From Botryotinia globosa (lineage: Eukaryota > Ascomycota > Leotiomycetes > Helotiales > Sclerotiniaceae): a DNA stretch of 64,000 nucleotides. This document shows, one piece after another, positions 46,755 through 57,548 of the stretch. The notes under the pieces were generated by a model, which had not been told where the DNA came from, made no database searches, and worked only from the letters and a program-made list of their open reading frames with translations. Position 1 is the first letter of the stretch. Each line of letters starts with the position of its first letter. The stretch covers positions 1,364,001 to 1,428,000 of the forward strand of contig RCSZ01000004.1 of the NCBI GenBank assembly GCA_014898425.1, read 5' to 3'. A program made the position numbers and the translations under genes.

Positions 46755-47859
46755 GCTTGGATTGGACTTGAAGATTGAAGTATTTGGATCATAAGGGTGA
46801 AATGATTATTTTGAGATAGATGGATGAAGTCTCGAAGCATCTGCCGTGAGGATGGAGCTAGAGTGCCTTGGATAGTTGTGGGGCGATTTTGGAGCTATAT
46901 AATAAGGTTGGACGGGATGAAAAGATGACGTTCGTAAAGAGGGTAAAATGATAAATTGATTTTGGTAGGGAATTATCGCCGTCGTCGTCGTCGTCGTCGT
47001 TGTCATTGATTCTAATAAAGAGAGTCAGTAGAGAGGAGAGAAGTAGGAAAATACATGGAGAAACAGAGAAGCGGCAAGAGAACATACTATATCATTCCAA
47101 TTTTGAAGGAATGGTCTAGGATTGATATTCTCTCAATGAAAATATTTAAAGACTTATCAAAATCCTAAGATTCGGAATGTCTTGAGAGTGGGAACCTAGA
47201 CTGCCATGTATGTCCATAATGCGTTGAAGTTACGATATACAATTTGGTCACGAGGTGGAGTGGTGACACAAAGATTAATACGCAGGTGTATACCAAGCCC
47301 CTGAAGATCGCTTCGGGAGTACCTGCATCACATACTTCAAATACCTACCTAGGTATCCATCGTACCATCGGATGCATTGAAATATTGGTATTACCTTCTC
47401 ATTCCAAATCTGAATCATCGAGTTCCTAGATATCCTGATATCCTGTATCTCAATACTCACAAAACGTGATCATACAATCTCCAATGCTTTCTCCACGCCC
47501 CACACGCCAAAACTAACGGGCCGCGCAATCTGCCCGAAAGCTTGATTTCTGTCCTCTGGTACTAATCCCTCCACTCTCAAATATGCCGGCATTAGGATAT
47601 CGTACTTGGATCTGGCTACATGTGCTATCATGACAGGGCATCGTGTAGCCTCCATGGATATGTAGGGTTCTACTTTAGCGGATGTATGAGGAGAACAAGA
47701 TAAGAAAAGGTAGGTGGATTGATTGCTGATAGGAAAGAGAAGGGAGAGTATAAATATTGTATTTCTCTTCAACTACCCTCTCTCCTTCGCCCATATTCTG
47801 TCTCTCTTAGCTTTTCCATATTCTGATATCTACAAATCTGAAATTACTATTCTTAAACA
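46755..47859. other. Intergenic region with (CGT)n repeat
   Basis: 1.1 kb between the start of the 2EXR-like pseudogene and the RNase gene. A (CGT)n microsatellite at about 46979-47002 and a CCTACCTAGGTA motif near 47343 lie here. Open frames rely on the repeat or on non-ATG starts. No gene seen. Confidence 0.5.
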
Positions 47860-48435
47860 ATGGCAACCATCTGTAAGCACTCCTTCTCTGAACCTCTTGG
47901 CACACTCCCATACTAATGTCATTTCGTAGATGATGAACCCACTGGCTGCAACTGCGATAATGAGTCAACCTATGATCAATCAGCCATAGACGCAGCATGT
48001 AAACAGGCATTACTGCTCGCATCTGAAAAGAAAACAGTTGGAAAGGATAAATATCCTCATGCTTACAATGGTTAGCTCCGCTATTGCCATCCCCCACTTT
48101 TCCCCAATAATCCCTTCTGCCCAGACTACGAAAAGTTCACCTTCATACCCGCCGCCAAAAAGCCCTATCTCGAATTTCCTATTCTCTCCAACGGTGCAAC
48201 ATATACTGGTTGGGATCCCACTTCTCCGGGTGCAGATCGCATCGTTATTGGAAGCATTGCTACCGATTATAAATCTGCCGTTTTCTGTGCTATGATCACA
48301 CATGATGGAAGTACTGAGAATGGATTCACTGAGTGTACGAATACGGGAGATAGTGGAGAGGGAGCTTATGAAAGGAAAGACAGGAGAGAAGAGGGGAAGG
48401 AGGGAAGGGAATTATTAGAGAGGATTGATTTGTAG
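47860..48435 (+). CDS. RNase T1/N1-family guanyl-specific ribonuclease, no signal peptide
   Basis: Three exons: 47860..47872, 47930..48070 and 48125..48435, giving 154 residues. All active-site positions of the RNase T1 family are present: H48 in YPHAYN, E68 in YLEFPI, R90 in PGADRIV and H111 in MITHDG; ENGFTECT (116-123) is the usual end of the core. Family members cut single-stranded RNA 3' of guanosine through a cyclic phosphate. Cysteines at 11, 13, 28, 106 and 122 suggest disulphides. The oddity is the start: the 13-nt first exon encodes only MATI and the next exon goes straight to the mature-protein-like domain, with no hydrophobic signal sequence; upstream frames do not supply one. A 30-residue charged Lys/Arg/Glu tail follows the domain. 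Either the protein stays inside the cell, leaves by a non-classical route, or an upstream exon is missed. Confidence 0.82.
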
Positions 48436-48883
48436 CTTCAATGAGGATCTGGACGGGTGTGACCTTGGACGTCCGGGTAATAAAAGTTATGCGGGTAGGT
48501 TTCTGAGATGATTACGGCAGTATGAAATTATACGGCCATTGATGCAAAAACAATTCGTTGCTGTATATCTCCAAATTCGAGCTCAACAAAATCTACCCGG
48601 GCGACCAATCCAAATATCAAAAACTGCATTCATATCTCGTATATTCTAATCCCACATGGCCCGCACTAGAGGGTAAATCATAATCATCGAATTTGCGACC
48701 TAGATGTCATTTCCATCTCCAAAGCTTCTACGTCCGTTCTACCCATCCATTTTCTTCCCCATATTTCCCATGTAATACATCACGTCTCACAAGTAAGACC
48801 CAATATTCGCTCCCCAAACGAAATTCCCCAAAACCAAACCCAATCCTCCATAACCATATATTCGTACAAACCAATCCCTCAAA
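48436..48883. other. Convergent intergenic region
   Basis: 450 bp between the 3' ends of the RNase gene and the Ser/Thr-rich gene. A GTTGCTGTATATCT sequence near 48558 partly recalls the 42575 element, without the ACGTCAT partner. No gene seen. Confidence 0.5.
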
Positions 48884-50158
48884 TTAAAGATTATTCCCAC
48901 CCCCATTAACTCTGACTGAATATCTCCAATCCGGTTTTCCTTCTCCCACCCCGCTTCCCAGATTCGGACCTGTCAATCCACTCCTTTCTCTGTCTCGCAT
49001 GTGATCTCGCTTACGTATCCAATCTATCGAGTCGCCGAAATCGACTATATCTTCATGAGGCCCTTCTTCGATTGTCGTAGCATTTGAGGTTGGGTGATCA
49101 GGGGTTTTTGGTTGTGGTGGTGAGGGAGAGAACGGAAAGGAAAAGGAAGAGAGTTGGGATTGATCTGTAAAGGGATTTTGTAGCGTAGATTGAGATTCTG
49201 TTGAAGATGTAGGAGTTTGGGAAATGAAACTACTAGCGCGAGTACGAGCACCAGTGAGACTCCGCATGGTATTCCATGTTAGGATTCTCTGTACTCCCAT
49301 CCCAGTAGTAGTTTTGCCGTCGTTGGAAGGTGATTCGCTAACTTGTGTCATATCGCCTCCCGCTCCTCCACCGTTCCATTCAATAACGCCGAATCCGCCA
49401 ATGCTTTTTCGGTGCTGTTTATTCTTCTTCTTGCGACGGAGGAAGTACCATATTGTTGTCAGAATGAGCGCTAAGAGGGCTAGTGATCCAATGATGATAC
49501 CGGCGATGGAGCCTTTGCTCAGGCCGTGCTGAGTTGAGGTTGCGGAGGGGAGGACAGTGGCACCGACTGATTGAGTGCCGGCTCCAGTGTTGGAAAGGGG
49601 AGTTGCGACGATTGTAGAAGATGATGCAGTGGTGGAGGTGGATGAAGTTAGGTTTGTTGGTGCAAGCAATGTTGAGGAGTTGGAGCTTGTAGCTGTGATT
49701 GTCGGTGTAGGTGTAGAAAAAGACGATGAAGACGGAAATGAAGTTGAAGTGTCGATTGTGCTAGTAGTATTGGTATTTATAGATGTAGAGGATATATATG
49801 ACGCTGACGATGATGATGATGATGATGAAGATGAACATGTGGTAGTTGAGGCAGTAGCGGTACTGGTGGTAATAGTGTTCGTAGATATCGCGGTTTCATA
49901 GCTACTAGTCGTAGCTGGAGGATTGGTGGTCGAGGGAGGGCTGTTTGAATTTTGAGGGCGGGGAGGTGGCCCATTGCCATTATTGCCATTATTGTTCATT
50001 CCCATATTATTTCCGTTGCCCATATCAGCACCTGCATTCATATTTGCTGGCCCCGGCCCTTCATCTCCGCCATCTAGCTGATTTCCCTCCCACCAATCTG
50101 CACCACCTCCTTGTACTCCTTCATCCCCGAAGCCAGGTGGATAAATTTGGGATGCCAT
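48884..50158 (-). CDS. Ser/Thr-rich single-pass membrane protein, sensor-like
   Basis: Single exon, 424 residues, ATG 50158. Residues 1-75 are Gly/Asn-rich (GADMGNGNNMGMNNNGN), 76-210 almost entirely Ser/Thr (a likely O-mannosylated rod), then one transmembrane helix at about 216-240 (GSIAGIIIGSLALLALILTTIWYFL) flanked by RRKKKNKQHR, the stop-transfer signal. The cytosolic tail has Ser/Pro-rich sites. This plan resembles cell-wall stress sensors (Mid2/Wsc, SKG6/AXL2-type helix), but there is no N-terminal signal peptide and no Cys-rich WSC or LRR domain. An in-frame TGA just upstream of the ATG excludes a simple upstream extension. The repeat-rich Ser codons also create long open frames on the opposite strand. 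Confidence 0.7.
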   Translation of the reverse strand: MASQIYPPGFGDEGVQGGGADWWEGNQLDGGDEGPGPANMNAGADMGNGNNMGMNNNGNNGNGPPPRPQNSNSPPSTTNPPATTSSYETAISTNTITTSTATASTTTCSSSSSSSSSSASYISSTSINTNTTSTIDTSTSFPSSSSFSTPTPTITATSSNSSTLLAPTNLTSSTSTTASSSTIVATPLSNTGAGTQSVGATVLPSATSTQHGLSKGSIAGIIIGSLALLALILTTIWYFLRRKKKNKQHRKSIGGFGVIEWNGGGAGGDMTQVSESPSNDGKTTTGMGVQRILTWNTMRSLTGARTRASSFISQTPTSSTESQSTLQNPFTDQSQLSSFSFPFSPSPPQPKTPDHPTSNATTIEEGPHEDIVDFGDSIDWIRKRDHMRDRERSGLTGPNLGSGVGEGKPDWRYSVRVNGGGNNL

Positions 50159-50995
50159 AAATTTTCAGGAAGGCTATAGTCAATTGAACAAAATGAATCT
50201 CGCATAGGATAGTAAGTCTCAATATTCCTGACTAAATAATTTTTTGTGAAAGTGACATTGCATTTCATATGTCGATCAGTCCATTTTTGGTTTCAAGTCC
50301 AGACCAAAGGAAAAAAGATGAGATTCGTCCTCTGTAGGTGGGTTTAGAAATCCAAAGTAAATGCATTTCAGATCAGCGAGAAAGAGCAAATATGAACACC
50401 AGCCCACAGTGTCAAATTTGGCCTCAAACCATCCCGCGACAATACACGACTGGCCACGCACAAAATGTGCCATCTCGATTTCTATCTTCATGCCAAGATA
50501 CCTGAGCGTTCAAGTTCGGATGAAGTTCTTCTACTGATAATAACATCTCCGGTTCGTTTTATACGGCTATTTGGGTCGGGCGAGTTGGGAGATGGTATTT
50601 TGCATTACAAAGTTGAAGATATTATTTCATGCTTGCGTTATATTCTAAGATACTGCCATCAAAGAAAGTAAATACAGCTCCTGGTGTCTAGTGCTTTGAC
50701 CTTCTCGATGAGTTGGTGACATGAACGCTTTGAAGAAGTTGATGGTTATAGTGGGGTGTTGACGTTTCATGTTTCGAACTTGACGTGAAGCCGGTCGGAG
50801 AAATCGTCTCTCTTCAATATATCATCTATCTTGATGGAAGAGTTTTATGAACTTGTGGGACCGGATAAGATCACAAAGCAAATCCCCTCGTATTGGTATA
50901 TTTCCCCAGCATGATTCAATCAGTTCGCAACAATGCGAACTTATAACTGTGATGAATTCCGCCTTTCTTGACCGGGTAGTTTCAAATAAGTAATT
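50159..50995. other. Intergenic region
   Basis: 840 bp upstream of the Ser/Thr-rich gene and downstream of the HEFAH gene. No gene or repeat seen. Confidence 0.45.
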
Positions 50996-53986
50996 TCAAT
51001 CAATTCCCAATACACATAAAGCATCGCCAATGCCCATATTCACAGCTAGATCCTCAATAGAATCATGGACCTGCGTTGCAACTTCTACCCATAGTTCGAG
51101 AAAAGGCGTCGCGTTTGATTGAGCCATGATATTGAGAACGTAGAGCCCTTGCCGGGAACACCACCTGCGTCTGATCTCTCCAGGATGCATAGCTATCAGC
51201 ACCATTCCTATTCCTTGAGCATATCCTTCCAGATCGAATTGAGATAACAATATTCTGCCAAGTCGATGGCATTCGTCATAGTCATGCTTCTGGTATGCGT
51301 TCATGGCTTGGGCTATTATTGTTTCTTGTGAAGCTGCCTGTGATTTTTCATTCTGTGCATCACTTGATTGCAAACGTTCAAGTCCTTCATAGTCCATAGC
51401 ATTTCCAACTCGATCAATTACCTCCACGTAGGTTTCCTTTTTATCTGGCTTCACTTTCTGAGCGAGAATGAAATTGATAGCTCGCAATATGTACAAAATT
51501 CTGTCGAATGTCGCACGTAGATCATGAAAGTCTGGTCCAAGTGTAGCTACACCAACCCGATCACAGTCTGCACTTCCTTTTGCGACCATTTTTCTCGCCA
51601 CTCTGTTTGTGTTTAACAGTCTTTCCATAAATTCAACATTGCTTGGGGTTTTCAGGTCGGCTTCTGCAATGAAGTCAATAGCGCATTGTGTTTCTTGCTC
51701 GGCCTCGCGCTTTAGATTCTCGGCAAAACAACGGAGCAGTCGAAGTATTTCAGAATCTGAAAGTTCTCCGGGGCTTTGTGTAAAGTAACGTTCAAGAGCA
51801 CTATTACACTCATTGACACTTCTTTCTGTTTGATCCCGCAGATGAAGGTATTGCACCCTTCTTAACTTGTTGACCTCATTGTCTCTCTGTAACAACGCGA
51901 CATCGTAGGCCTTTCTCTGTTCTGGATTTAATGATGAGAGCAATTGAGCATTCGATTTTACAGCTTGCACCTCGTACATCCACTTTCTTTGGGAATTGTT
52001 GAAGACATAACTTGACAACTCCGGACGTGAGGGGTCTGGTTCAATAACAACAATTGGAGCTGGTGTAGGTGCTATTATAGATACGCCAAAGTTTGAAGCC
52101 ATTCTATCCCAAAATTCGTCATTATGTATAAACTCGTAATATTTCGACACGATAGGTACAAGCTTGTTTGTCTCCTCATATTGTGCAAAATGCTCACCAG
52201 CTTCGTGCAAGAAAATTCCCTTATCGTACTTACGTGCGGGAATCTCTTTACTGAGCAATAAAGCTACTGCGGGAGCACCAACAATATTTCCAGGATTCAA
52301 AATCTTTGGCATTGCACCGAAGAGCTATACAAAGGGTCAGTTACCATGGCCTGGGGGTTTTTGAAACTAAAGTCTTAGCTGACCCCTTTGACAAACGAAT
52401 AGCCCAACCTACAAGACCAGAAAGTCAGTATTGCTTATGAAAGAACAGTTTTTTGTAGGGGAGGGGGAGGGGAGTGTATAAATAACCAGAAAGCTAGAGC
52501 TGCATTGCGATGGGAGTAAGATCATTGTACGTGATAAAGGATAAAAGTGGAGTGGAGTTTGAGATCGAGGAATAGAACTGGGTAGCAGAAACGAAGTATA
52601 TAATAAACCGATCAAGCTTACTCGCAAAATACCTCAGCACCATTACCATTCACATCGCCACCGAATGCCGGCTCATTTCGTACGATCGTTCGCCCCATTG
52701 GAGGATCTTGAAGTTGGTTTAATGCGTGCTAGAATACTGTCAGCGCTTACCCAACCAGTTAGGATAATGACTTTTACTGCAAACTCATGCATAAGAGTCG
52801 AGGCAATATAAAATTGGCAGGATAATCTCTCTATTGGTGATAGGTCATTCCTGAACAAAGGTAAAAGCAGTTCGAGGGCTATTTCAACCCAAGCTTTGTT
52901 TTCCGTGTAAAACTCAAGATCTCTGTTCTGCCGCTCTGTGGACACAATTGTGAAGCCTTCCCAACCCAAACCAGATCCATTTGGCGTTCTCCTATCCCAA
53001 GGTGTGAGAAAGGAGGAACCAATACCAAATTGAACTCTTCTACGCATCACTTCCTTCAACAATTCAGTCTTTTCTGCTGTTTGGGCACTACTTCGAAGCT
53101 CAGGACCCCGTTGGTGGAAGAACTTCAAAGGTCCCTGTGCCAGTTTCTGCCAAGTAGGACGACGATCGAGGCGTTCAGGAACATCCGTACGATCTCCAAA
53201 ATAGAAACCATCAAGCTATGGAGTCAATCATGAGTACTCATACGAAAGCAAATAATTGTGAAGAATTATAACACATACCCAGCATGTGGCGGCAGAATGA
53301 TGTAAGAATCTAGTACACAATCTCAAGATCGGGTCCAAACGTCTCCAGACAGCAGGATTGTCTGCCGTCCATACCCCAGTATTGTCTGGCTCTATAGGGA
53401 AGAATGGTTTGTGCGGTGGAAATTCCATCTGAATCACTGGCCATGTCTCTAGTGTGTGACGAGGCTGCCAATGATTCATTTCAAAAAGCGGACTAAAGAA
53501 TGATTAGACACATTTTCCCAGTATTCATAACCCCAAGAGAAGATGCCGTGCAATGAGTGACATGTCTCTCGAGGACATCGGCCGAATAAGTCATTGATAG
53601 ATCAGTATAAGAAAAGGAAATTACTCAATAGGATTGGTAAGAGTCGGTAGATAGTTTAAAGTATAAGGATATGCTCCGATTTCTTCCAACAGCTCGGGCC
53701 AATACCCTGACAGAATCCATTTCTGATGATTCCTCCTTTCAGCCTTCAACTGCTGGTTATCAACTGCGTTTGGTGTCAAAGCTAAGGCTGATTAATTCTG
53801 TCATATTGAGCAAGAGATGTAATAAATACCCGACTTTTTATAAGGAAAAAAGAGTTGTGTCGGGTCCATAAACTCTGGTAAAACTCCATATTTACTGGCC
53901 CATTCCGTACCGGCCTGGGTGGACCAGATGCTGTGGAATCTACCAAACTTGGAATCCCAGTTTGTGAGGGGATTTTTGGCAACCAT
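50996..53986 (-). CDS. Seven-exon gene for a putative HExxH zinc-protease-like protein
   Basis: Minus-strand exons: 53986..53830, 53781..53625, 53492..53279, 53215..52778, 52728..52622, 52408..52384 and 52324..50996, giving 808 residues. Each join has GT...AG ends and the phases agree. The 49-nt intron 52777..52729 brings STLMHEFA and HALNQLQ together as HEFAHAL (H319, E320, H323), the zincin zinc-binding motif, which neither exon shows alone. A conserved-looking NEPAFGGDVNGNGAEVFCELG (about 341-361) follows and offers a Glu as third ligand. The N-terminus has NPLTNWDSKFG and NHWQPRHTLETWP, with many Trp and Pro; the C-terminal 400 residues look helical. I cannot name the family; similar fungal hypothetical proteins exist. 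The true start may lie further upstream, where short coding-like pieces occur at 54040-54160. Read without splicing it would look like two unrelated genes. Confidence 0.75.
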
Positions 53987-54524
53987 ACTTATGGATACTT
54001 CGAGACGCTGTTTATTGGATCTGAAATTTGATAATGTTCAGCAGATGAGCACTATCGACGACATGTACCCCCTCGATGTATGTTGGCGAGAAACGTCGGG
54101 AAATGGTAGAACACAGGTCTAGTATGAAGTCCAAATTCCCATTTGTGAGCAATTCACAAATGAACTGGCTTATGACTGGAACAATAAATCGCATGTAGTA
54201 CCGTTTGTTGATTCTTTGAGAGAAAAATAAATCCTTTGTTTTCACCTGAGCAGGACACACCATACTTTAGGAAGAACACATGAATTAGCTTTCTTTTGCG
54301 GCCTCCTCAAAGAACAAGATTTCAAGGCAACCGGATGATTCTTCGACTCACGACTTTTTTCTTAAACTTGATAAAGAGGTCCTTCAGAAAGAAATCTACA
54401 TTTTGCTTGGGGAAAATGAGGGAAGTGAACCACTTGCTAGCGAATATTGCTTCAAAACAATTACATATAGTAACCAACAATCGAAAAAAGCCGTAGCTCA
54501 AAAACACACCTAAAATAATCATTT

Positions 54525-54850
54525 TTCAATCTTTTTAATAATATATAATTATTTATCAAAACTATAATAATATTTAAAAAAAATTAGATAATAGAGATTT
54601 AATAGGTATTTGATAAAAAATATAAAAAATATATTTAAAGTTTTATTTCATCTTGAATTTATAATTCAAAATTGAAGTTTTTAAAATACACAAAGATACA
54701 TTAAATTAACTAATAAATTTATTATAAAACAATTTTTTTGAATTCGATTAATTTTAATCAATTATTACAATATAAAATAATTTATTAAAAATAATTTGTT
54801 ATATTTTTATTGAAATTTATATAAATAAATCAAAAATGAATCTTTTTAAT
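54525..54850. repeat. AT-rich island A
   Basis: About 325 bp of nearly unbroken A/T, with only scattered G or C, sharply bounded by normal DNA on both sides. It resembles the interior of repeat copies mutated by RIP (C to T), but no terminal repeats are visible. Confidence 0.6.
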
Positions 54851-54852
54851 GT

Positions 54853-54940
54853 GAGGGCGCACGTCCCTCTAGGCACGTGACCGGCTATACTAGCCGTTTT
54901 AGCTAGCTTTTCAAGTATAAGTTGGAAGCTTCGCTTCCAA
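54853..54940. repeat. Three consecutive hairpins beside AT island A
   Basis: Perfect inverted repeats: GAGGG/CCCTC (54853-54857 with 54865-54869), CGGCTA/TAGCCG (54882-54887 with 54891-54896) and TTGGAAGC/GCTTCCAA (54922-54929 with 54933-54940), with loops of 7, 3 and 3 bases. A GCACGTGAC E-box lies between the first two. Confidence 0.7.
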
Positions 54941-55769
54941 TTTCCTTTCTAGCTCTTTATCAATAACTACATTATTCAATGATAACTCCTCTTTCGTTTC
55001 CAGACCCTTCACATTATCTAGTACAATAGATATAAAGCATATCAAAACGCATTTCTCCTTCTACTCATTCTATCAATGGTCAAGTTCATGAGCCAAAGTC
55101 TAAGATTAATGAAAATAATCGATATACATGCGGTACATAGGTAGACCATGTTTGCGGTAACTTGGATTTTATATACCTATTAACATGATTTTCCAAACGT
55201 ACTTTACCTTCTGTGAAATCATATCAGAAACTATCTGAAGATGTAAAGAATTCAAGTAGATAAGAGCTATATCTAGGCGTCACAGATCACTAATCGATCA
55301 TCAAAAATACATCCGTTGTTTCCCCTCACGGACGGACAAGACGAACGAATTAACTCAAACACAGTCCGTGATTAACACCAATTCCGAAATCGAAGAGTGT
55401 TTTTCAGTGCCTTATTTTTCTTCGAAAATGGGACTGAAATCGCTACCCTTCTGCCTCGCTCGGAAAATGACATTTTAGCACAAAACGATCACCAGAAAAT
55501 CACGGAATGCAAAAGAATATTTGAAAAGGATCAAAGCTCAAATTCATCGATCATCATTCTAATATACAGAGCCATCCAAGATATACACAAAAATGCTCCC
55601 AGAGCCAATAGTACGAAAAGAAAGGACATAGTGGGTGTGCTGTCTCGGGCCCCATCAATACCCCTAATATCAATAACAAATACAAATCTTTTGAACATCG
55701 TCAAAAACTAACAATCATGTAAAAACAGTAATTCATGCATAAGCCATGCAATCATTGAACCACTTAAGC

Positions 55770-56747
55770 TTAAGATGTAGGTTGAGGAGCGGCAGCAGCG
55801 CCAGATGCAAAGCCAGATGGGGCAGCACCTCCGAATCCTGATGGGGCAGCTCCGGATGGGAAGCCAGATGGGAAACCACCTTGGTTTCCATCGAATTCTC
55901 CTGATGGAGCAGCACCGGATGGTAAGCCAGATGGGGAGGCACCTCCAAATCCTGATGGGGCAGCTCCGGATGGGAAGCCAGATGGAAAACCACCTTGGTT
56001 TCCATTGAATTCTTCTGATAAGGCAGCTCCGGATGGGAAGCCAGATGGGGAGGCACCTCCGAATCCTGATGGAGCAGTACCGGATGGGAAGCCAGATGGG
56101 AAACCACCTTGGTTTCCACCGAATTCTTCAGATGGGGAGGCGCCACCTTGATTTCCACCGAATCCCCCGGATGGGGAGGCACAACCTTGTTGGCCACCGA
56201 ATCCACCAGTTGGTCTGGCACCACCTTGGGAGAAAGAACCAGATGGCTTAGCTTTGAAGTTGCGGAACTTGGCTCCAGTTGGGGAAGCACCTCCTTGGCC
56301 GCTGTGTCCGTGGCCACCGTTGTGACCTCCGCTGTGACCTCCAAATCCACCTGATGCTTGAGCAGCACCGAATGGACAAGCTCCAGTTGGCTTAGAGAGA
56401 CCGGCGAAGCCAGTTGGTTGTTCCATCTCTCCACCTGGTGCAAAGGCAGCACTGCTTTGTTGACGTCTTTGATGACCGGAAGCCTTGGCGCCTCCAATAG
56501 CCTTGGCTCCAGACGAGCCGGTGTGGTGTCCTCCACGTTCTCCAGCTTCGCCGGAAGCCATGTCAAAACAGCCAGATGGAGGAGCACCGCCGAACCCACC
56601 AGCGCTACCAGATGGTTGAGGACCATCGGTAGGGCGGGATCCAATCTCACCAGTACCAGTTGGGGCAGCCCCACCGAAAGCGGAATATTGGCCAGCTACG
56701 AGGGGAGCGGCGAGGAAAGCAGTAGCGATAATCTTTGAGAAATGCAT
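55770..56747 (-). CDS. Secreted glycine-rich repeat protein
   Basis: Single exon, 325 residues, ATG 56747. The start MHFSKIIATAFLAAPLVAGQYSA is a clear signal peptide, likely cut after AG (residue 19). The rest is Gly, Ser, Pro, Ala and Phe, with few charged residues. From about 200 to the end it is built of a 38-residue repeat (114 bp, starts near 55875, 55989, 56103), containing GGFPSGFPSGAAPSGFGGA. A dibasic RR near residue 94 could be a Kex2 site. There are few Cys. It is probably a cell-wall or secreted structural protein or a source of processed peptides. It stands alone between AT islands. The opposite strand frame 55733..56674 is an artefact of the repeat. Confidence 0.75.
   Translation of the reverse strand: MHFSKIIATAFLAAPLVAGQYSAFGGAAPTGTGEIGSRPTDGPQPSGSAGGFGGAPPSGCFDMASGEAGERGGHHTGSSGAKAIGGAKASGHQRRQQSSAAFAPGGEMEQPTGFAGLSKPTGACPFGAAQASGGFGGHSGGHNGGHGHSGQGGASPTGAKFRNFKAKPSGSFSQGGARPTGGFGGQQGCASPSGGFGGNQGGASPSEEFGGNQGGFPSGFPSGTAPSGFGGASPSGFPSGAALSEEFNGNQGGFPSGFPSGAAPSGFGGASPSGLPSGAAPSGEFDGNQGGFPSGFPSGAAPSGFGGAAPSGFASGAAAAPQPTS
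55805..56155. repeat. 114-bp tandem repeat, about three copies
   Basis: Exact 114-bp steps between equivalent positions (55875, 55989, 56103) inside the glycine-rich gene; the unit is a multiple of three, so the frame is kept. Copies differ by scattered bases and the last is partial. Confidence 0.8.
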
Positions 56748-57229
56748 TTTGATGATTTGTTAAAAATTGAAAATCTTGAAGTGTGGTTGGTAAGAGGAAG
56801 TTGGTTGGGAAAAAAGTTGAAGAAGTTTTTTTGAGAGTGTGATATGAAGAGTTGTTTGAAAAGGCTCAGACCTGGAGCTGAAGATGTGGAAGAGAAGAAT
56901 GAAGCTTGAAAAGACTGGATGCTCTAAGACTGGTTTTTAAAAATAATGTGGGATTTACACATCCTTTATATCCATCTTGCCGTCACCTACTTGGTGGCAA
57001 TCATCACCCAATTCAAGTATAGCGGTTCAATGATACTGACAGATGATTGTTTCAGAAAACACTGCCAAACCCCTGCCAATAGGTCTGCGTTCCTCCACGG
57101 TATAGTTAATGGAAGGGAGCAGGAAGTATGTGATGAGCCGGCATTTACAAAGTGAGCTATGTCTCTCCCTGGAATAACAGAATCCGTAGGTAACGAAACC
57201 ATTACTTTATTAGGCATTATAAAATCTTA

Positions 57230-57520
57230 AATATTCAATTACGTATTGAAAAGATCGTTTTTAATAAATTAAAGTAATTAATTTAAAAATATATAATATA
57301 CAAAGCTTATTCTAATCAACAGGATTTTTATGAAATTCTGGAATCTGAAAAGTTATTAAGTTTTAATTAAAGGTAATCATTTTCAGATCAAAAATATATA
57401 TTTATATTCAAATCAAATTGCTTTTTTGTTTATTCAATACATTCTGTATTGTTTAATATTGTGGTAAAACTTTCAATTGAAGAATAAATTGAAAGTGAAT
57501 AACAAGAAATGGAAATCTCC
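57230..57520. repeat. AT-rich island B
   Basis: About 290 bp of very AT-rich DNA with TTAAT/AATTA-like content, bordered by a pyrimidine repeat on its right. It is probably another mutated repeat remnant; no terminal repeats are visible. Confidence 0.5.
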
Positions 57521-57548
57521 TCCCCTTTAAACTTTCGGCTAATCTATT

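Larger units (their letters stand above)
53987..55769. other. AT-rich, gene-free region
   Basis: Right of the HEFAH gene are short frames (54012-54263 and 54322-54522, minus strand) that might be outer exons or decay products. From about 54530 to 54850 the DNA is almost pure A/T, then a GC-containing stretch with hairpins, then ordinary sequence to the next gene. No gene is supported from 54530 to 55769. Confidence 0.5.

Noticed and set aside
49575..49901. Acidic 108-codon frame opposite the Ser/Thr-rich gene
   Set aside because: It is the complement of Ser/Thr codons; the minus-strand frame has an ATG, a membrane helix and basic stop-transfer residues.
52673..53128. Separate gene with TGA/TAA shortly after VIILTGW
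   Set aside because: Reading through GTAAAA...CTAG as an intron restores HEFAHAL and joins the next exons in phase, which is more coherent than a stop there.
55733..56674. 313-codon minus-strand frame overlapping the glycine-rich gene
   Set aside because: It is the shifted frame of the 114-bp repeat; it lacks a signal peptide and its Leu/Val/His/Pro repeat is only an echo of the Gly/Ser/Pro codons.
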